Shown: one piece after another, positions 12,001-23,343 of the stretch
How positions within the stretch are numbered: the first letter of the stretch is position 1
Layout of the letters: the number at the start of each line of letters is the position of its first letter
Origin: Melanopsichium pennsylvanicum
Taxonomy: Eukaryota > Basidiomycota > Ustilaginomycetes > Ustilaginales
Direction: 5' to 3'
Length of the DNA: 64,000 nucleotides
NCBI GenBank assembly: GCA_900208305.1
Contig: OAPG01000002.1
Coordinates: 1,488,001 to 1,552,000, forward strand
Program-made: the position numbers and the translations under genes
Notes under the pieces: generated by a model
What the model was told of the DNA's origin: nothing
Database searches by the model: none
Seen by the model: only the letters and a program-made list of their open reading frames with translations

Positions 12001-12943
12001 TGAACGGCGGCGTACCGGAGAAGGTTCGCGACACCTCTTCGTACGACAACCACGAACCAACGGCGCTAGTGTTGGCGGTTACACGCAGCTGAGATGTGTT
12101 GACAGGATTGCCTCTCGCGTCCACAATACTGTCTATAGGCAAAGTGGACCGAAATGATTGCCCAGCGGTGGCGTTGATGGTCGGGAACGGCGCCGCCTGG
12201 ATGAGAGGGGCTCCGCTCACCACCATCTGGAGCGAGCTGTTGGCACCTGCATACCCAGGCACGTCGCTTGCGGTGACGACTACCGTGTAGAAGCTGCCAG
12301 CTGTATGCACATCCGTGGGAGCTACTCCCCACAGAGTGGTGGTTTGGTCGAGGTGCATCCAGCTCGGCAAAGGCGAGCCATCAGCAAGCGCTGCGGAAAG
12401 ATAGACGCGCTGACTGTCGGAAGTGAACGTATCGCCGGCGAAGCCCAGCGAAAAAGACCAGCCAAGGGGGAGCAGTTGCGCGCCAGAAGGCAAGATGGAT
12501 CTCGCTCCAAGTGTTGTGACATTGGGCAGCTGCTGTGCGAGAGGCTTATTGAGCACAGGACCGGCACCGCTCATCGTGATGAGGTTGAATGGTGTCGAAG
12601 CATTGCTGCCAGTTTTTGGGTTGATTGCGGTAAGCGTGATGGTGTTGTTTGTGCGCGACGACGCTCCTGCAGGTGGAATGCCCGCGACGGACAGTGTGGC
12701 AGGCTCGAAGATGGCCCATGAAGGCAAGCCGGTGGCGGTGTAGTGGAGTGGCGCTGTCGCGTGGATATCAAGGAAGGTATTGAGAGCGAAAGACCACGAA
12801 TAGGGCTGTCCGAAACGAGCGATGGTGGGAAGTTGCTCGTTTACGGGGCGTTGAACTCGGACAGCGGCTTCCACCAACGTGGAAAAGAAAACTAGAGCTG
12901 CGAGCCAGGCCGGAGCGAAACTTACTCCTTGAGTGGTCCGCAT
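9047..12943 (-). CDS. AXL2: Axl2-like membrane protein with cadherin-like repeats
   Basis: Predicted 1,298-residue type I membrane protein resembling yeast Axl2/Bud10, the axial bud-site marker. The start is the ATG at 12943, because the upstream extension to 13156 begins at TTG and the ATG is followed directly by a signal peptide (about residues 1-27, Leu/Ala/Phe core). The ectodomain (about 30-450) holds dystroglycan-type cadherin-like modules, seen from the repeated pattern of GLPSW or PLPSWM, a Phe/Leu pair, then GIPP, GVAP or GTPP. It is followed by a Ser-rich stalk (450-490), one membrane helix (about 496-518, ending in CCRRYC) and a disordered cytoplasmic tail of almost 800 residues. 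In yeast, Axl2 sits at the plasma membrane and guides septins and polarity GTPase signalling. A polarity or cell-shape role here is inferred. Confidence 0.8.
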   Translation of the reverse strand: MRTTQGVSFAPAWLAALVFFSTLVEAAVRVQRPVNEQLPTIARFGQPYSWSFALNTFLDIHATAPLHYTATGLPSWAIFEPATLSVAGIPPAGASSRTNNTITLTAINPKTGSNASTPFNLITMSGAGPVLNKPLAQQLPNVTTLGARSILPSGAQLLPLGWSFSLGFAGDTFTSDSQRVYLSAALADGSPLPSWMHLDQTTTLWGVAPTDVHTAGSFYTVVVTASDVPGYAGANSSLQMVVSGAPLIQAAPFPTINATAGQSFRSTLPIDSIVDARGNPVNTSQLRVTANTSAVGSWLSYEEVSRTFSGTPPFNMTVNGPVSITVPLTLVSSMNVDGASVPASAHITVFQSSFSTLPLPDINVVPGNMFQVQLGQYVRQSPTPPQLTLDPPSASEWIRFDPNTFLLSGTPPKKSAEPVRVQLSLETMESSNYRSISTQSFTVNPIASLSSPTPLPASSRSSSASSNASSVTSTNGFASSEASSGSGNGLSSKAKFALAASLGGVGGLVMLILLMMCCRRYCAAEDRHFRGYPEDSRSDGEKSNDDHGDDDRTIVDERSPRFGWASLGPGSEKLRKGKKDDEEASPYLDPHSALGAGTKADRSPFSDAMTLAPSDEGHGNPRQMVVTMANAASKDSTARVIIPAPAFTITNPSPLAMEKPKRSSVLNLFSRAPRASKSNRSINSLAAKAAHPYPAEADELSMELGQAVNEADVVRPTSIGLGLEGMVEHNLSQMTTSHSLAARSSWESNLFYDDTTDRGVSNAVAPSTPERRRSAALRTESLSLDSPLEVPVRRTLVSAPMRHRNAHISTSPAFNLQAGFESSPERDDDIVKDRLRDARLSNATVASAGHNRARVGGSVDLDEAVVGYARKVSVEASGTVPAPQQVSIQQGQRNLSQHLENYMHQTPRGGSMDTKRSGSSSHVVVDEDDPFEDAEDDPGVAAMDRTTAENTKRNSAASYVPDLAGAETSAVRFEGSRHSWVKPTNPSVASYDTPHRASNQKSGEDEQQVPTVRAVRQSTGPIPASPIVPGASSRTSIANPQTPLRAVHTSAESATTTSVGVPRPWSANSPASRGGAGIFQTPQSSTTPSRVRLGHNPTSSSSHRRSRSSTRSSDAPVDGATPWSHIRSHAITARPGELLRVSALSGTAAPPMVGGAPGSPGKRSGRKLSYHPVLQDEKYFEYYNTWPEFLRWLRWDDRMQELSGTVPPKFGPTPLSLKLAILARPTGGAPPSPSPNNSPSKFGNRASHGHARNGSNASNGNSHIGTAGAEDEVAAIIVLNIQKVAPSTPGGNEKGNYL

Positions 12944-14467
12944 GCTGTGAGAGTCACTTTGCAACTCGTTGGAGCCCGAGGAACGGGGAAGCTGAGGGCT
13001 CGGTGAAGATGAAGAAGCCAGTAAAGTTGTGTGCTTCGTCGAAAAGTCGCTCGAGTCTTGTTTGTTTCCGGAAATGAGGTTGCGTGACTGTATGTTGATG
13101 AAGGCTTGAGGAAGAAAGGAACAGCCGTCAGGTGTGGTGATAGACCTTTTAGACAACGATAATGGAGGATCAGGTTCAAACGAATGTAGTAAAGGAGGGT
13201 CTAAAGGCTGTGTAAGTGAACGAGGAGCGAGGGGAGGCAGTTTGAAAGTGGGAGAGTAAGAAGGTGATATGAGCGGAGGGAGGGGGAGTGAGAGTGTAAG
13301 TGATGGTCAAGACGATGTTGATGAAGGTCAGAAAGCAAATGAACAGGACTGACTTTCAAGCTGGCATGGACAGAATGAAGATTTGGAGATGGGAACCGGC
13401 GTTCTGAGGTGACAGGTGGTTCTCGATTCGAAGTCGTCGCACGCTTGACGCCATCAGCACGAGAGCGAGACAGGTTCCTGGTGGCTGGCTGGCATGATGA
13501 GCAGTCCAGCGCGGGTAGTCACCAAAGCTGGAAGCGTGCGGTTCGAGCTGGTACAAGCTTTTGCCGTTAGTGTACGAAGCCTTTATGCAGTCAGAGCGCA
13601 AGAGCTCGAGCTCCACGAATTGGAAGATCTTCAACGCAAGGAAGTGAAGTGAGTACACTGCGCGTCCATGCCGAGTTGAACAGGTGGTCGGCACACCGCG
13701 AACCTCCTCAATCATGCGCCAAAGCACCGCCCTCTCCTTTTGACAATCCTATTTGGCAGGTTTGAACAGTACAAAGACTCGAATTAGAAGGGGGCGACCA
13801 GCGTGACGGAGAAGTCATTTTTTTCAAGATGCAGGCAGCGGAATGAGGGGCGCTATAGGGCATGGCGGGAACTATGCTAGCCTAAAATTGGCAAGACGAA
13901 GGGGGACCAGAGATGTAGGGTCCAGATGGGAAGGCACAGTCAAGAAACCAATACCGTTGCGCAGCAAGGACATCTCCATAGTCTGCCACCTAGCGAGCCG
14001 TAAGAAGAGCTGTGAGCCTGATTTAGAATCCTGTCGTGACAGCAGAGTGTATCGGAATGACTGCAGACGAAGGTGGTGCGCGATGGCGCTGGACGGGATG
14101 GAGTCAAATGCTTCGGTATGCGCTTGCTGTCCTCCTTGCATACGTCGAAGAATGCGCAGCTTCCCGCCGGCGGTTCGGATTTGAACATAATTTGTTAGCA
14201 TCCTAAAGCTAACAAATTTGACTGCTCGCGAAATTGTTTTGCATTCCGAGATTTAAAACGACGGGTTCACATCAAGGGCACAGCTTTACACGGACCATCA
14301 CTTCTGAGCTGACCCCAATTCTATCCACGAATCCGCTTGCTCCACTAGATTGCTTTCTTTTTGACTCGCATCTTGGGTCAGAGGTACACACAGGATCGAC
14401 ACTGCGCTGGCTCGATCCGCCAGACACCCTCTGCCGCTTACCAAGTCGCATCAAACCCTTGCTCAAT
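12944..14467. other. Divergent promoter region between AXL2 and BET3
   Basis: About 1.5 kb separate the divergently transcribed AXL2-like and BET3 genes. Frames at 13356-13727 (-) and 13843-14184 (+) show no recognisable domain. The one clear structure is the perfect inverted repeat at 14189-14218, listed separately. Confidence 0.5.
14189..14218. repeat. Perfect 11-bp inverted repeat (8-base spacer)
   Basis: Arms AATTTGTTAGC (14189-14199) and GCTAACAAATT (14208-14218) are exact reverse complements around the spacer ATCCTAAA. It lies about 250 bases upstream of the BET3 start. It could be a binding site for a dimeric regulator, or a hairpin if transcribed. No function is known. Confidence 0.8.
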
Positions 14468-15380
<913 letters not shown>

Positions 15381-16728
15381 GCGGTGTGGCACCTGCTTCC
15401 GGTCAATTGCTGCGGCTGTGCTTATCCGTGGATGTGTTCCCCTGCGCTCCGTCAACAGTGGCAAGCATCTACCATGTACTTCTGGATCCCCCTCTCCAAC
15501 ATTTCAAGAGAATACGATCGCATCCGCCTCGACCGAGTTCAGTGTCGCATGCGTTCATTTGGCAATAACTGATGACAACGCAAATACGTGATGCTACCCA
15601 AATGCCGTGCTGACCATCGATGCTGCGGATTTGGCTGAGCAACAATGCTCTGATTCGTTGCTGGATCGGATCTGTCCTTTATTATTGCCCTTCGATCTGC
15701 GTGCCACAAGGAAAAGTGATGCGATCGAAATGTGTCGCTTTCCATCGCTTGAATTTTAAGCCATTTTACAGAAGGTGCAATAATCCTAAAATATGTATTC
15801 CCGAGCGCGAGGTCGACTATATGACCTCAATATAGGAATCGGAAGTGTTGGCTTAGGAAACAGTGATCACGAATGTGGGACTCAGTCGTCTGACTCGACG
15901 AAACCGCTTGTCAGCACCGGCGAGTGACCGCTCATCTGCGACTTGCGGCCAACCCCACATCACGCGCATGACCTTTTTTCTAATGATCGCCAACTTTATC
16001 GCTTTCTCAACATATTCTTCATCATATTCTTCAGCAAAACATTGAATTCCCCTCTTCAAGAAACGTCATTGTCACTAATGGCGACATGCAAATCAAGCGC
16101 AGCCCTCTCGCAGCAGGTGATCGTAAAGATTTGATTGGAAGCAACCAAAGAGTGACGAAACGGAATGTATCAACTTGATACACACAAGCTCCATGTGGTG
16201 GGGACGAACTCAAAACCTCGTTACTCTCTCAGTCACTTTTTCTCACGCTCGATCGGACCCTATTCCGTCTATTACACTTTGAGTCAAAATTCCTACTCAA
16301 GCTCTGCAGATTGTGTAAGGTGTGGTACACTGTCTTCTGCAAATTCGCAGCAGGCACCGGATAGGGTTTTCGCAGTCGAGCTTCCTTGAACAGGAACGTT
16401 GGGAAACTTTCTCTCACGCCCGGCGTTGTGCTCGCCACAAGCTGCCCACAGCCCTCGGATCTCGTTTCCTCGAACTGTTCCCTGCACGAGGCACATCCGT
16501 CGTGTAGCCGCCACTGTGCCGATGCGTCACAGATGGCTCTCCTTTTGACAGCTTCTCCTGATGCTCCCCTTGACTAGGCGGAGAGACCGATAGTGGGCTT
16601 GAGTATGTCGGTCAATCCTCGTGGACTTCATACCATGCTACTACTAACCTACTTCGACCTCTCTCCCCTGTCCTTTCGTGTTTGAACTTCCCTCCGAAGC
16701 CGTATTCGTTATCCGCAAAATTGCCACA
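15381..16728. other. Intergenic region, no supported gene
   Basis: About 1.3 kb between the BET3 stop and the next plus-strand start. The frames are short and carry no domain. A short palindromic element with arms CTATAT and ATATAG sits near 15818-15836. The last few hundred bases should hold the promoter of the gene at 16729. Confidence 0.5.
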
Positions 16729-19700
16729 ATGGATCACCTTTCCCGTTCGCGCCCATACCATCATCACTTTGTGATTGACGTCGATCATCTCAACATCCAT
16801 ACGTCGAAAGTGCCCGCCAGTTCGTACCTCTGCTTTGACCTATCCAGCTCAGTAGGCTTGCAAACGAATCATAATTTTGAGACGCACACTCTACGTGACG
16901 ATCAATCAAGCATGACAAGTACAAACTTGTCTCCTATCAGCACGACAATAGGCGATCCTTGGATACCTTCGCTCTTCTCCAATCACACTGACCAGACGTC
17001 GTCAGTCACAGGGAAATTGATAACATCACAGCAATCAGAGTACGTTAAACGACCCTTCTCACCTCTGACTCTTGATCAACTCGGTGGTCTCAATCCGCCC
17101 GCTACGCCGACTGCACTGCTAGACATCACTAAGCCGGTCAGTCCCTCCATTTCAGAAGAAGACACTACATCCGTGTCCAACGCTATCAGCAAGCGAATCA
17201 GCAAGTCTCAGGGTGATGCGAGCCAGTACGACAGTTGCAAGGATGGCGTTGACACTTCTATCATCAGACCGCAACAAGCAAAGTCCGTCCCTGTCTGCAA
17301 AGGTGTGCGCGATCAAGTCTCAGAGCCCACTGAGCCCAAAGCTTTCTTCGCAGCGTATCACGACTCCTTCCTAACGTCTTTCCTTCAGAGCTTGGAAGAA
17401 AATCCAATCGTGCAAGTTGCGTCATCGTCGACTGATCCAAACAAAGACGAAGCACTTGCTTCTAGCAATTCCATCACCCGATCAACCGTGCCACAATCGT
17501 CAACCATCCAGCCGTCAGCGCTAGAACACAGCACTGACGAAGCACCGTCAGCGGTGTTGGACCAACAAGGCACGATGCCTCGGCTCGAATCGCCATTCCC
17601 CAAGGACATGGAAGATAAGGACCTTGGTTCAGCGTCTACAGCTCCAGAACACGATCTGCTTCATCAAACTTACGCCGCAGACTTTCGCCGGCTTTCTCAA
17701 GCGAAAAATGCGGCACCCAGCGACGGTTCCAAATACTGGACAGTGCATCAGACGTCAAACCGCGAGCCTTCTGCTGCAAAACGTCCCTCCTCAAGCATCT
17801 GCAGCGATCCAAAGGAACGTGCCTCCAGCTCTGGCACATCAAACTTGAACGATTTCGGGCCTTCATGTGCCTCCTTTCTGCCGTTGGATACAGATTGTGT
17901 CCTTGTTACATCCCCACCTTTAGTGCGAGACCAATCCTCTGCTTCGTCTGCTACTTGTCCGAACCTCTCAACGAAGGGCAGGTCGACACAATTAGCTAGT
18001 GACGGACGGGCCAAAACCGAATGGTCTGTCGATCTCAAGGGTCTACCGTGCTTTACTTTGCCTCAAGCGCCCCCTCTGCAGCCCAAACACCGCTATCCTA
18101 TCTCGATCCTGGAGGGGTATGCCCACTACGAGCTCGATCAGGGTACCGATCGCGAGTCAGAACCTGGTGCGACTGACCAAACGCGGCTATCTTGCAGTGA
18201 CAGCATCGACAGACCAACAGACTCTTTGATCTCTACGATCACTGCAGTCAGGAGAAAGTCCCTCAATCCAGCAACGAGCAACGAGAAGCAATCATTTGCT
18301 AGTTTTCCACAATCTTCGTCCCCAACAGTGGCTCCGCAAGGCAAGGCTCCTGCTTCAGCTCCTGCTTCATCCTCTTGGGTACGCGAGGCTCCGAAACAAC
18401 ATTTGAACGGAGAAGGGAGCGCAGCAGATGGCCTCCTCAAGGTCGTTCCACTTTCCAGCGTAGTACGATCGAGAAGCTGGTCCAGTGCTTCGCATCCTTC
18501 ATCAGAATGTCATGATGCACCCGTGTGGCTGACAGGGCTTGCCAACGCAATGCAATCTGATCGTTCGGCAAAAAGTGACTCTACTGATGAACATTACAAG
18601 GTAGACCAAATGCACAGGTACAGTTCACTGAGTGCAACAAAGAGTCGGTCCTCTGTCCCCACCGACAGCAAAATTTCGAACGTGACGTCCACAGGCCTGG
18701 ATCCGTCCCATGACTTCACACGTCAAGCGCTGCTTGACTTTATTAGACGCACCAGCCTTGGCACTGCAAGCTGTGCGTCTTCTGGTGAGCTGAGTGGCGA
18801 TACTTCACCAGAGAATGCCTCAGCTGACAAAGCGCCCAAGCTCGACGCACCAGCGAGATCGACGCTGACGGCTTCTTCCAGCTGGTCCTCTACTGTTCCA
18901 GCCGAGCTACAAGCACGTTTGCAGCAATGGCAACATCATCGTAAACGTCAGGAATTGCAGGCCGGGTCAGCAAAAGAGTCCACAAAGGACAAACCTCCGT
19001 CATCATTATCATCGGATACGGCTGCTCTTTCTGCGTCAACACATGATACATCAGCTCCAAACCCCTTCGACAAACAGAAAATTCGGCCCAGAAAGCGCAA
19101 AGGTGTCGTGACCGAGCAAGAGCAAAAGTCACGAAAGCAGGAGCACTATCAGCGCCTTCTGCTGCAGCTCCAGGCACAAATGCGTATGAAGATGCAGATG
19201 GAGAAACAGAAACAGAAAGAACCACTGGGCGAAGCGATGAGAGACTCGACAGAGAGCAAAGACAGTCAGAGCAAAGGGAGCAACTTCAGACAGCCTTCGC
19301 GGCCTCCCAAAAGCAAGACTGGAAAGGTGAGTCATAAGATGTCGATCGGAAGCAAAAGCAACACCATATCGGCAGAGGGCACATCGCATGGTTATAGGAT
19401 CTTGGGAACGGTTGCAGCCGCATTGAGCAAGTCTGACAAGCACAAAAAAGAGGGGGCAACCGGGACCTATCCTGCTCTTGCGGACAATCGCAAAGAAGAA
19501 GTCGATCTCGGTGGACCCATCAGGCTGAGCTCGGGTGGAGTAGCAGGAACGATGTCTTTAGCTGCACATAGTCCTCCTGCTCTTAGCCTTCCGACACAAG
19601 CGTGGCAAAGTAGCTCTCAATCGACTTCAATGGGACTATACCAATCCCACCCTGCATGGCCTCCAGCTCAGCGGCAAGATGCAGTCCTTTGGCCGTCACC

Positions 19701-20580
19701 TTCAGCCTATCAGTATAGCCAGTCATCAGCACCAGTTGCTTGCCCGTGGCAGCGAAACCAGCCCTCGTGGTACGATGGTATTGTCAGCAGCAATCAGACC
19801 ACGAGCCTTGCATCATCCGGGGTCTGGTCAAGTGACACCTTTCGTGATTCGTTCTTCAGCACGAACGCCGATCTGGCCACCGAACTGATGTTGAAGCATC
19901 CAAATGGGTTCCATGATATGCCATCGCTCATCCCGGTGGCCGCTCATCTTTCTACTAGCATTCCCGCACCACAATACACCGATCCTTCGCCGCTCTCGAT
20001 ATCCACTGCCACAGAGTTCTGGCCGAACTCGACTACAAAATTCCAAAAGACGGCAGACAGGAGGAAACAGATGTGTTCAGCACAGCAGCCGAGTGTCAAG
20101 CGACCCTTTTCGCAAGGCGACGAAGTAGTGTTCTGGGCGGTTAAGGGAGAGCATTCTGTGAAAATGGTTGGTACTGTCGAAAGAGTGAGTGTCTAGCGAT
20201 CATGCCTGTCCTTCTATTGATGCCATGCTGACTTACGCTTCTCGATCTATGTCGATTCGCCCCTGATGAAACAGATGACAAATCGCAATGCGGATATTGT
20301 CGTCCCACTTGAAGTGACAGGGAGCATGAGCCTGAAGAGCAGATCCGCTGAATCTGTAAACATCCACCAAGGGATCAATGGCCAGTACGAACAGCAAGAG
20401 AAAGCCTCTGCTAGCGTGAGTGTGCCCCTTCACTGACTCGATGCATCTTTTGTTTCATGCGGCTGAAAGAACCATTTGTTATCTTTTCGTTCTTTGTAGC
20501 AGACACAGGAGGTGTACAAAGAAGTGGCGTTTGCCAACATCATCGCTCAAGAACAAGCAGTAGTGCTCGGCTTCATCTGA
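16729..20580 (+). CDS. Large Ser-rich disordered protein with basic/coiled-coil segment, unknown function
   Basis: Predicted 1,225 residues in three exons: 16729-20184, 20275-20415 and 20500-20580. Both introns (90 and 84 bases) start with GTGAGT and keep phase 0. The ATG at 16729 is preferred because the frame upstream opens only with GTG at 16678. Most of the protein is Ser/Pro-rich and disordered. Around residues 785-840 a basic stretch (RPRKRKG) leads into a Gln/Met/Lys-rich coiled coil. The C-terminal part is more ordered: FSQGDEVVFWAVKG, then MVGTVER across the first intron, looks like a small beta-barrel (Tudor/SH3/KOW type), ending in a hydrophobic VVLGFI. A nuclear or scaffold role is only a guess. 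The last acceptor is a tandem TAGCAG, so one Gln may be optional. Confidence 0.7.
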
Positions 20581-21015
20581 GGCACTCAACTTGCTCGACG
20601 AGTGGCGATTTGGTTCGCTGTGGTCCACTGTTGTGTTTCTCCCAGCAGGGGGCTAGTTAAAATTCTGTTAGACCTACATAAGCATCGATTCTAAATGAAT
20701 TTTGTATGATATTCCGGAACACGGGAGAGGAAGGGACGCGCGTATCTGAGCGCTTCTGCCACTCTTTGGCTGGCTGCGCTGTGAGAGTGATCTGTGTTTC
20801 TCCACTTTCTCTCAACGCTCGACACCAATACGCTCCCCATTATCACCTCCGCCCATCGAAACTGGGCTTCAAACACCTTCTCTCACGCATATCTCAGACA
20901 GCCCAGCGCACAGAAGTACGCAACCCAACACCATATCATTCAGCTCGCTGAATACGATTCCAACGCACACTTTTCGTTCGAACTGGCTGTTCTCAAAGGG
21001 CATAGATCGCAAATC
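20581..21015. other. Intergenic promoter region of RPN12
   Basis: About 435 bases between two plus-strand genes. The RPN12 frame remains open back to a GTG at 20794, but no ATG occurs before 21016, so this is read as leader and promoter. No other element is clear. Confidence 0.5.
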
Positions 21016-22006
21016 ATGGACATCCACGCACTTCACAAGCAACTCGTAACCGCTTTTTCCTCGCCATCATCTAAACCTGAGGCAGTGCGATCTTTGCTCA
21101 CAAAGCTCAAGATTGCGCTTACAGAAGACAACCTTTTAGTGCCTTCCTATGCCACCTCTGCTTCATCTTCCGATCTAGTCTTGGCACGCGAAGTTCTCGA
21201 GATTGGAGCGTTCTACAGCGTTCGAATTGGCGATATCTCTAGCTTCGACCGATACGTTTCGCTCCTCACACCGTTTCACAACTCTTCCACTCTTCCTGCG
21301 AGTACTCACTATGAACCTCTACTCGGGCTTTGTCTACTTAGACTTTTGAGCTCGAACCAGATCTCTGCATTCCACACGTTGATCGAAACTTTGCCCAATG
21401 CACTTGTCAACCAGAGCAAGTTTGTCCAACATCCAGTCAGCCTCGAAAGGTGGTTGATGGAAGGATCGTACAGCAAAGTGTGGAGGCTGAGTCGGGAGAC
21501 TCCACCGCAGGAGGAGTATAAGTTTTTTGTGGATCTATTGATGGATATGATCAGGAACGAGATTGCTTCTTGTGAAGAAAAGGCTTATGATCAATTGGCG
21601 TTAAGGGATGCTGCCACTTTGTTGTTCTTTGAGAATCTTGATCAGGTACTCAGTTTTGCTCAGTCGGTAAGTTCAGTTAAAACAGTCCCGATGCGGGCGC
21701 CTCTCTCTCTTTTTCTCTCTTTCTTTTCTTGATTTTTCCGGCGATGATCGATCAAAGATGACAGGATGAGATAAAATCGAAAGATGGCCTCTGATATGTA
21801 CGAGACTGACACTTTTTTTTGACACTCTTTCTTTGGTATCTGCAATGGTGGCGTGGATAAATTAGCGAGGATGGCAAGTTCACCCAACAACACAGATTGT
21901 TAGCTTCACCGCTACCAACGCAGCAACTCACTCGACTAGCATTCCAAAGAAGGCTACCATCGCCACCAATTTGGTCTTTGCAAAGGAGTTGGAGTCCATC
22001 GTCTAG
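21016..22006 (+). CDS. RPN12: 26S proteasome lid subunit Rpn12 (PSMD8)
   Basis: Two exons, 21016-21666 and 21866-22006, joined in phase 0 by a 199-base intron (GTAAGT...TTAG), giving 263 residues. The first exon carries the helical repeat and PCI-type region, with matches such as SYSKVWRLSR, a stretch around FFVDLLMDMIRNEIASCEEKAY and RDAATLLFFE. The second exon restores the family C-terminus: a GWQV segment, then ATNLVFAKELESIV, which parallels the human PSMD8 ending. Rpn12 is a small PCI subunit that completes assembly of the proteasome regulatory-particle lid. Without the second exon the frame would end in a low-complexity tail, so the splice is well supported. Confidence 0.93.
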
Positions 22007-22464
22007 ATCCATCTATCCATCTATTCATTCAGATCATGTATCTGGAATCATGGATATTGGTCTTCTTCGCCTCGTCCTTCAATTGTCCTACCCATTACGC
22101 CGTTCAACTAGTCATGACAAAATTTGCTTTTCTGTGAACGAGCGTCAAAGAGAGAGAGAGAGAGAACGAGAGAGAGAGAGAGATACAGAGATCGCGCTTC
22201 GAGTGATTGAGCGGCGCTAAAGTCAACCTCCAGTGCATCAAGAGAAAAAGTGATGGTGAAGCAAATGTTTCAACCTTCCAGCTTGATATTTATCAACGAA
22301 CAAAATGGTTGTCAAAAAAAAAAAAAAAAAAAAGTTATACAGGTACGTTTGCGAATTGAAGACCAGAGAGAAGTAAGAGAGAGAATTGAAAGAAGAAGAA
22401 AAAAGAAGAAAAAAGAGTAATGTGTCCCATGTCCAAAGTCTGCCAAAACAATTCAACCGCCCAT
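22007..22464. other. Convergent 3' region with microsatellites
   Basis: This is the region between the stops of RPN12 (+) and the minus-strand gene at 22465. It holds two AG-rich runs (about 22146-22181), a 19-base poly-A run (about 22315-22333) and an AAG/A-rich tract near 22380-22415. No coding sequence is supported. Confidence 0.6.
22146..22181. repeat. (AG)n microsatellite, two blocks
   Basis: Two runs of AG dinucleotides are separated by a short AACG interruption, in the 3' flank of RPN12. This is a simple-sequence repeat with no coding role. Confidence 0.8.
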
Positions 22465-23343
22465 TCATTGGCCCAGCCCAGCTTGACCATAAAGGTTGTT
22501 GTTATAGTTGTTGTTCCTTAATTGAGGACTTGCACTGAACCGATTCATTGCTGTTGGTGTTGAAGAAGCTTCCCTCGTAACTGTCGCATCGGCAGTGGTG
22601 GCGAAACCGTTAACGTAACTTCGAGGTTGATCTCCATTCCCACCGTGCGAACTCTGCATGCCTCCTGATGATGTTCTTGTATGTAGTGGTGGTGTTGTTG
22701 ATTGTGGACCGTTGCTATTTTGAGTTGAACTCAAAGGGGGTGCATTTTGTGATGTTTGAGAGGCATATTGCGGTGGAGATGTTGAACAAGACGAAGCCGC
22801 ATTCTGTCGTTCTAACTCAGCCTGTAATTGTCGAGCCAATGCCGAAGTTTCCACCGGTGTCTGCTGAGGTGTATTCGCAGGAGCAGGTGCAAATCCCCAA
22901 TTGCTTCCTGTCGCAATACCAAAATTGCTGCTCGATCCAGAACTTTGTGATCCCCACGATCCAGGACCTCCACCACTCGCTCCAAAAAAGTTGGACGACT
23001 GACCCCCTCCTCCCCCTCCGAAACATTGCTGCGGTCCTTGTGACGAAAAGTTGTGCTGAGTATAGATTGTAGTTGACAAAGAGGAAGAAAGCATGGCTAC
23101 ATCTGCATCAAGGCTGCTGGATCCACCTTGCTGATATGCTGATGGGTGGTGTTGAGATCGGCTGCGCAGGTTGTAATGATGCGACGGGTTGCTAGGACCA
23201 GCGGTGGGTGGTTGATTAGAAGGATGTTGAGGACCCAGAGAGACTTTGAGGGATTCCCGGATTTCGTTGAGATCGTTGCCTCTATCACCTGCGTGGAATC
23301 CATGCTGCATGCTTCCGATGAGGTCGTCCATGTTCAACGCCAT
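22465..23343 (-). CDS. Gln/Ser/Gly-rich small protein, unknown function
   Basis: Open frame of 292 residues from the ATG at 23341-23343. The N-terminal 35 residues (MDDLIGSM, GFHAGDRGNDL, EIRESLKVSL) look ordered and amphipathic and resemble a short conserved head, but I cannot assign the family. The rest is Gln/Ser/Asn/Gly-rich, with a poly-Gly block and an FGxxxG-like region (FFGASGGGPG), then Asn-rich repeats at the C-terminus. There is no signal peptide or membrane segment. Its 3' end faces RPN12. Confidence 0.6.
   Translation of the reverse strand: MALNMDDLIGSMQHGFHAGDRGNDLNEIRESLKVSLGPQHPSNQPPTAGPSNPSHHYNLRSRSQHHPSAYQQGGSSSLDADVAMLSSSLSTTIYTQHNFSSQGPQQCFGGGGGGQSSNFFGASGGGPGSWGSQSSGSSSNFGIATGSNWGFAPAPANTPQQTPVETSALARQLQAELERQNAASSCSTSPPQYASQTSQNAPPLSSTQNSNGPQSTTPPLHTRTSSGGMQSSHGGNGDQPRSYVNGFATTADATVTREASSTPTAMNRFSASPQLRNNNYNNNLYGQAGLGQ

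Noticed and set aside
13356..13727. 123-codon frame on the minus strand upstream of the Axl2-like gene
   Set aside because: No domain, signal peptide or family motif; it falls in the presumed Axl2 leader and promoter region.
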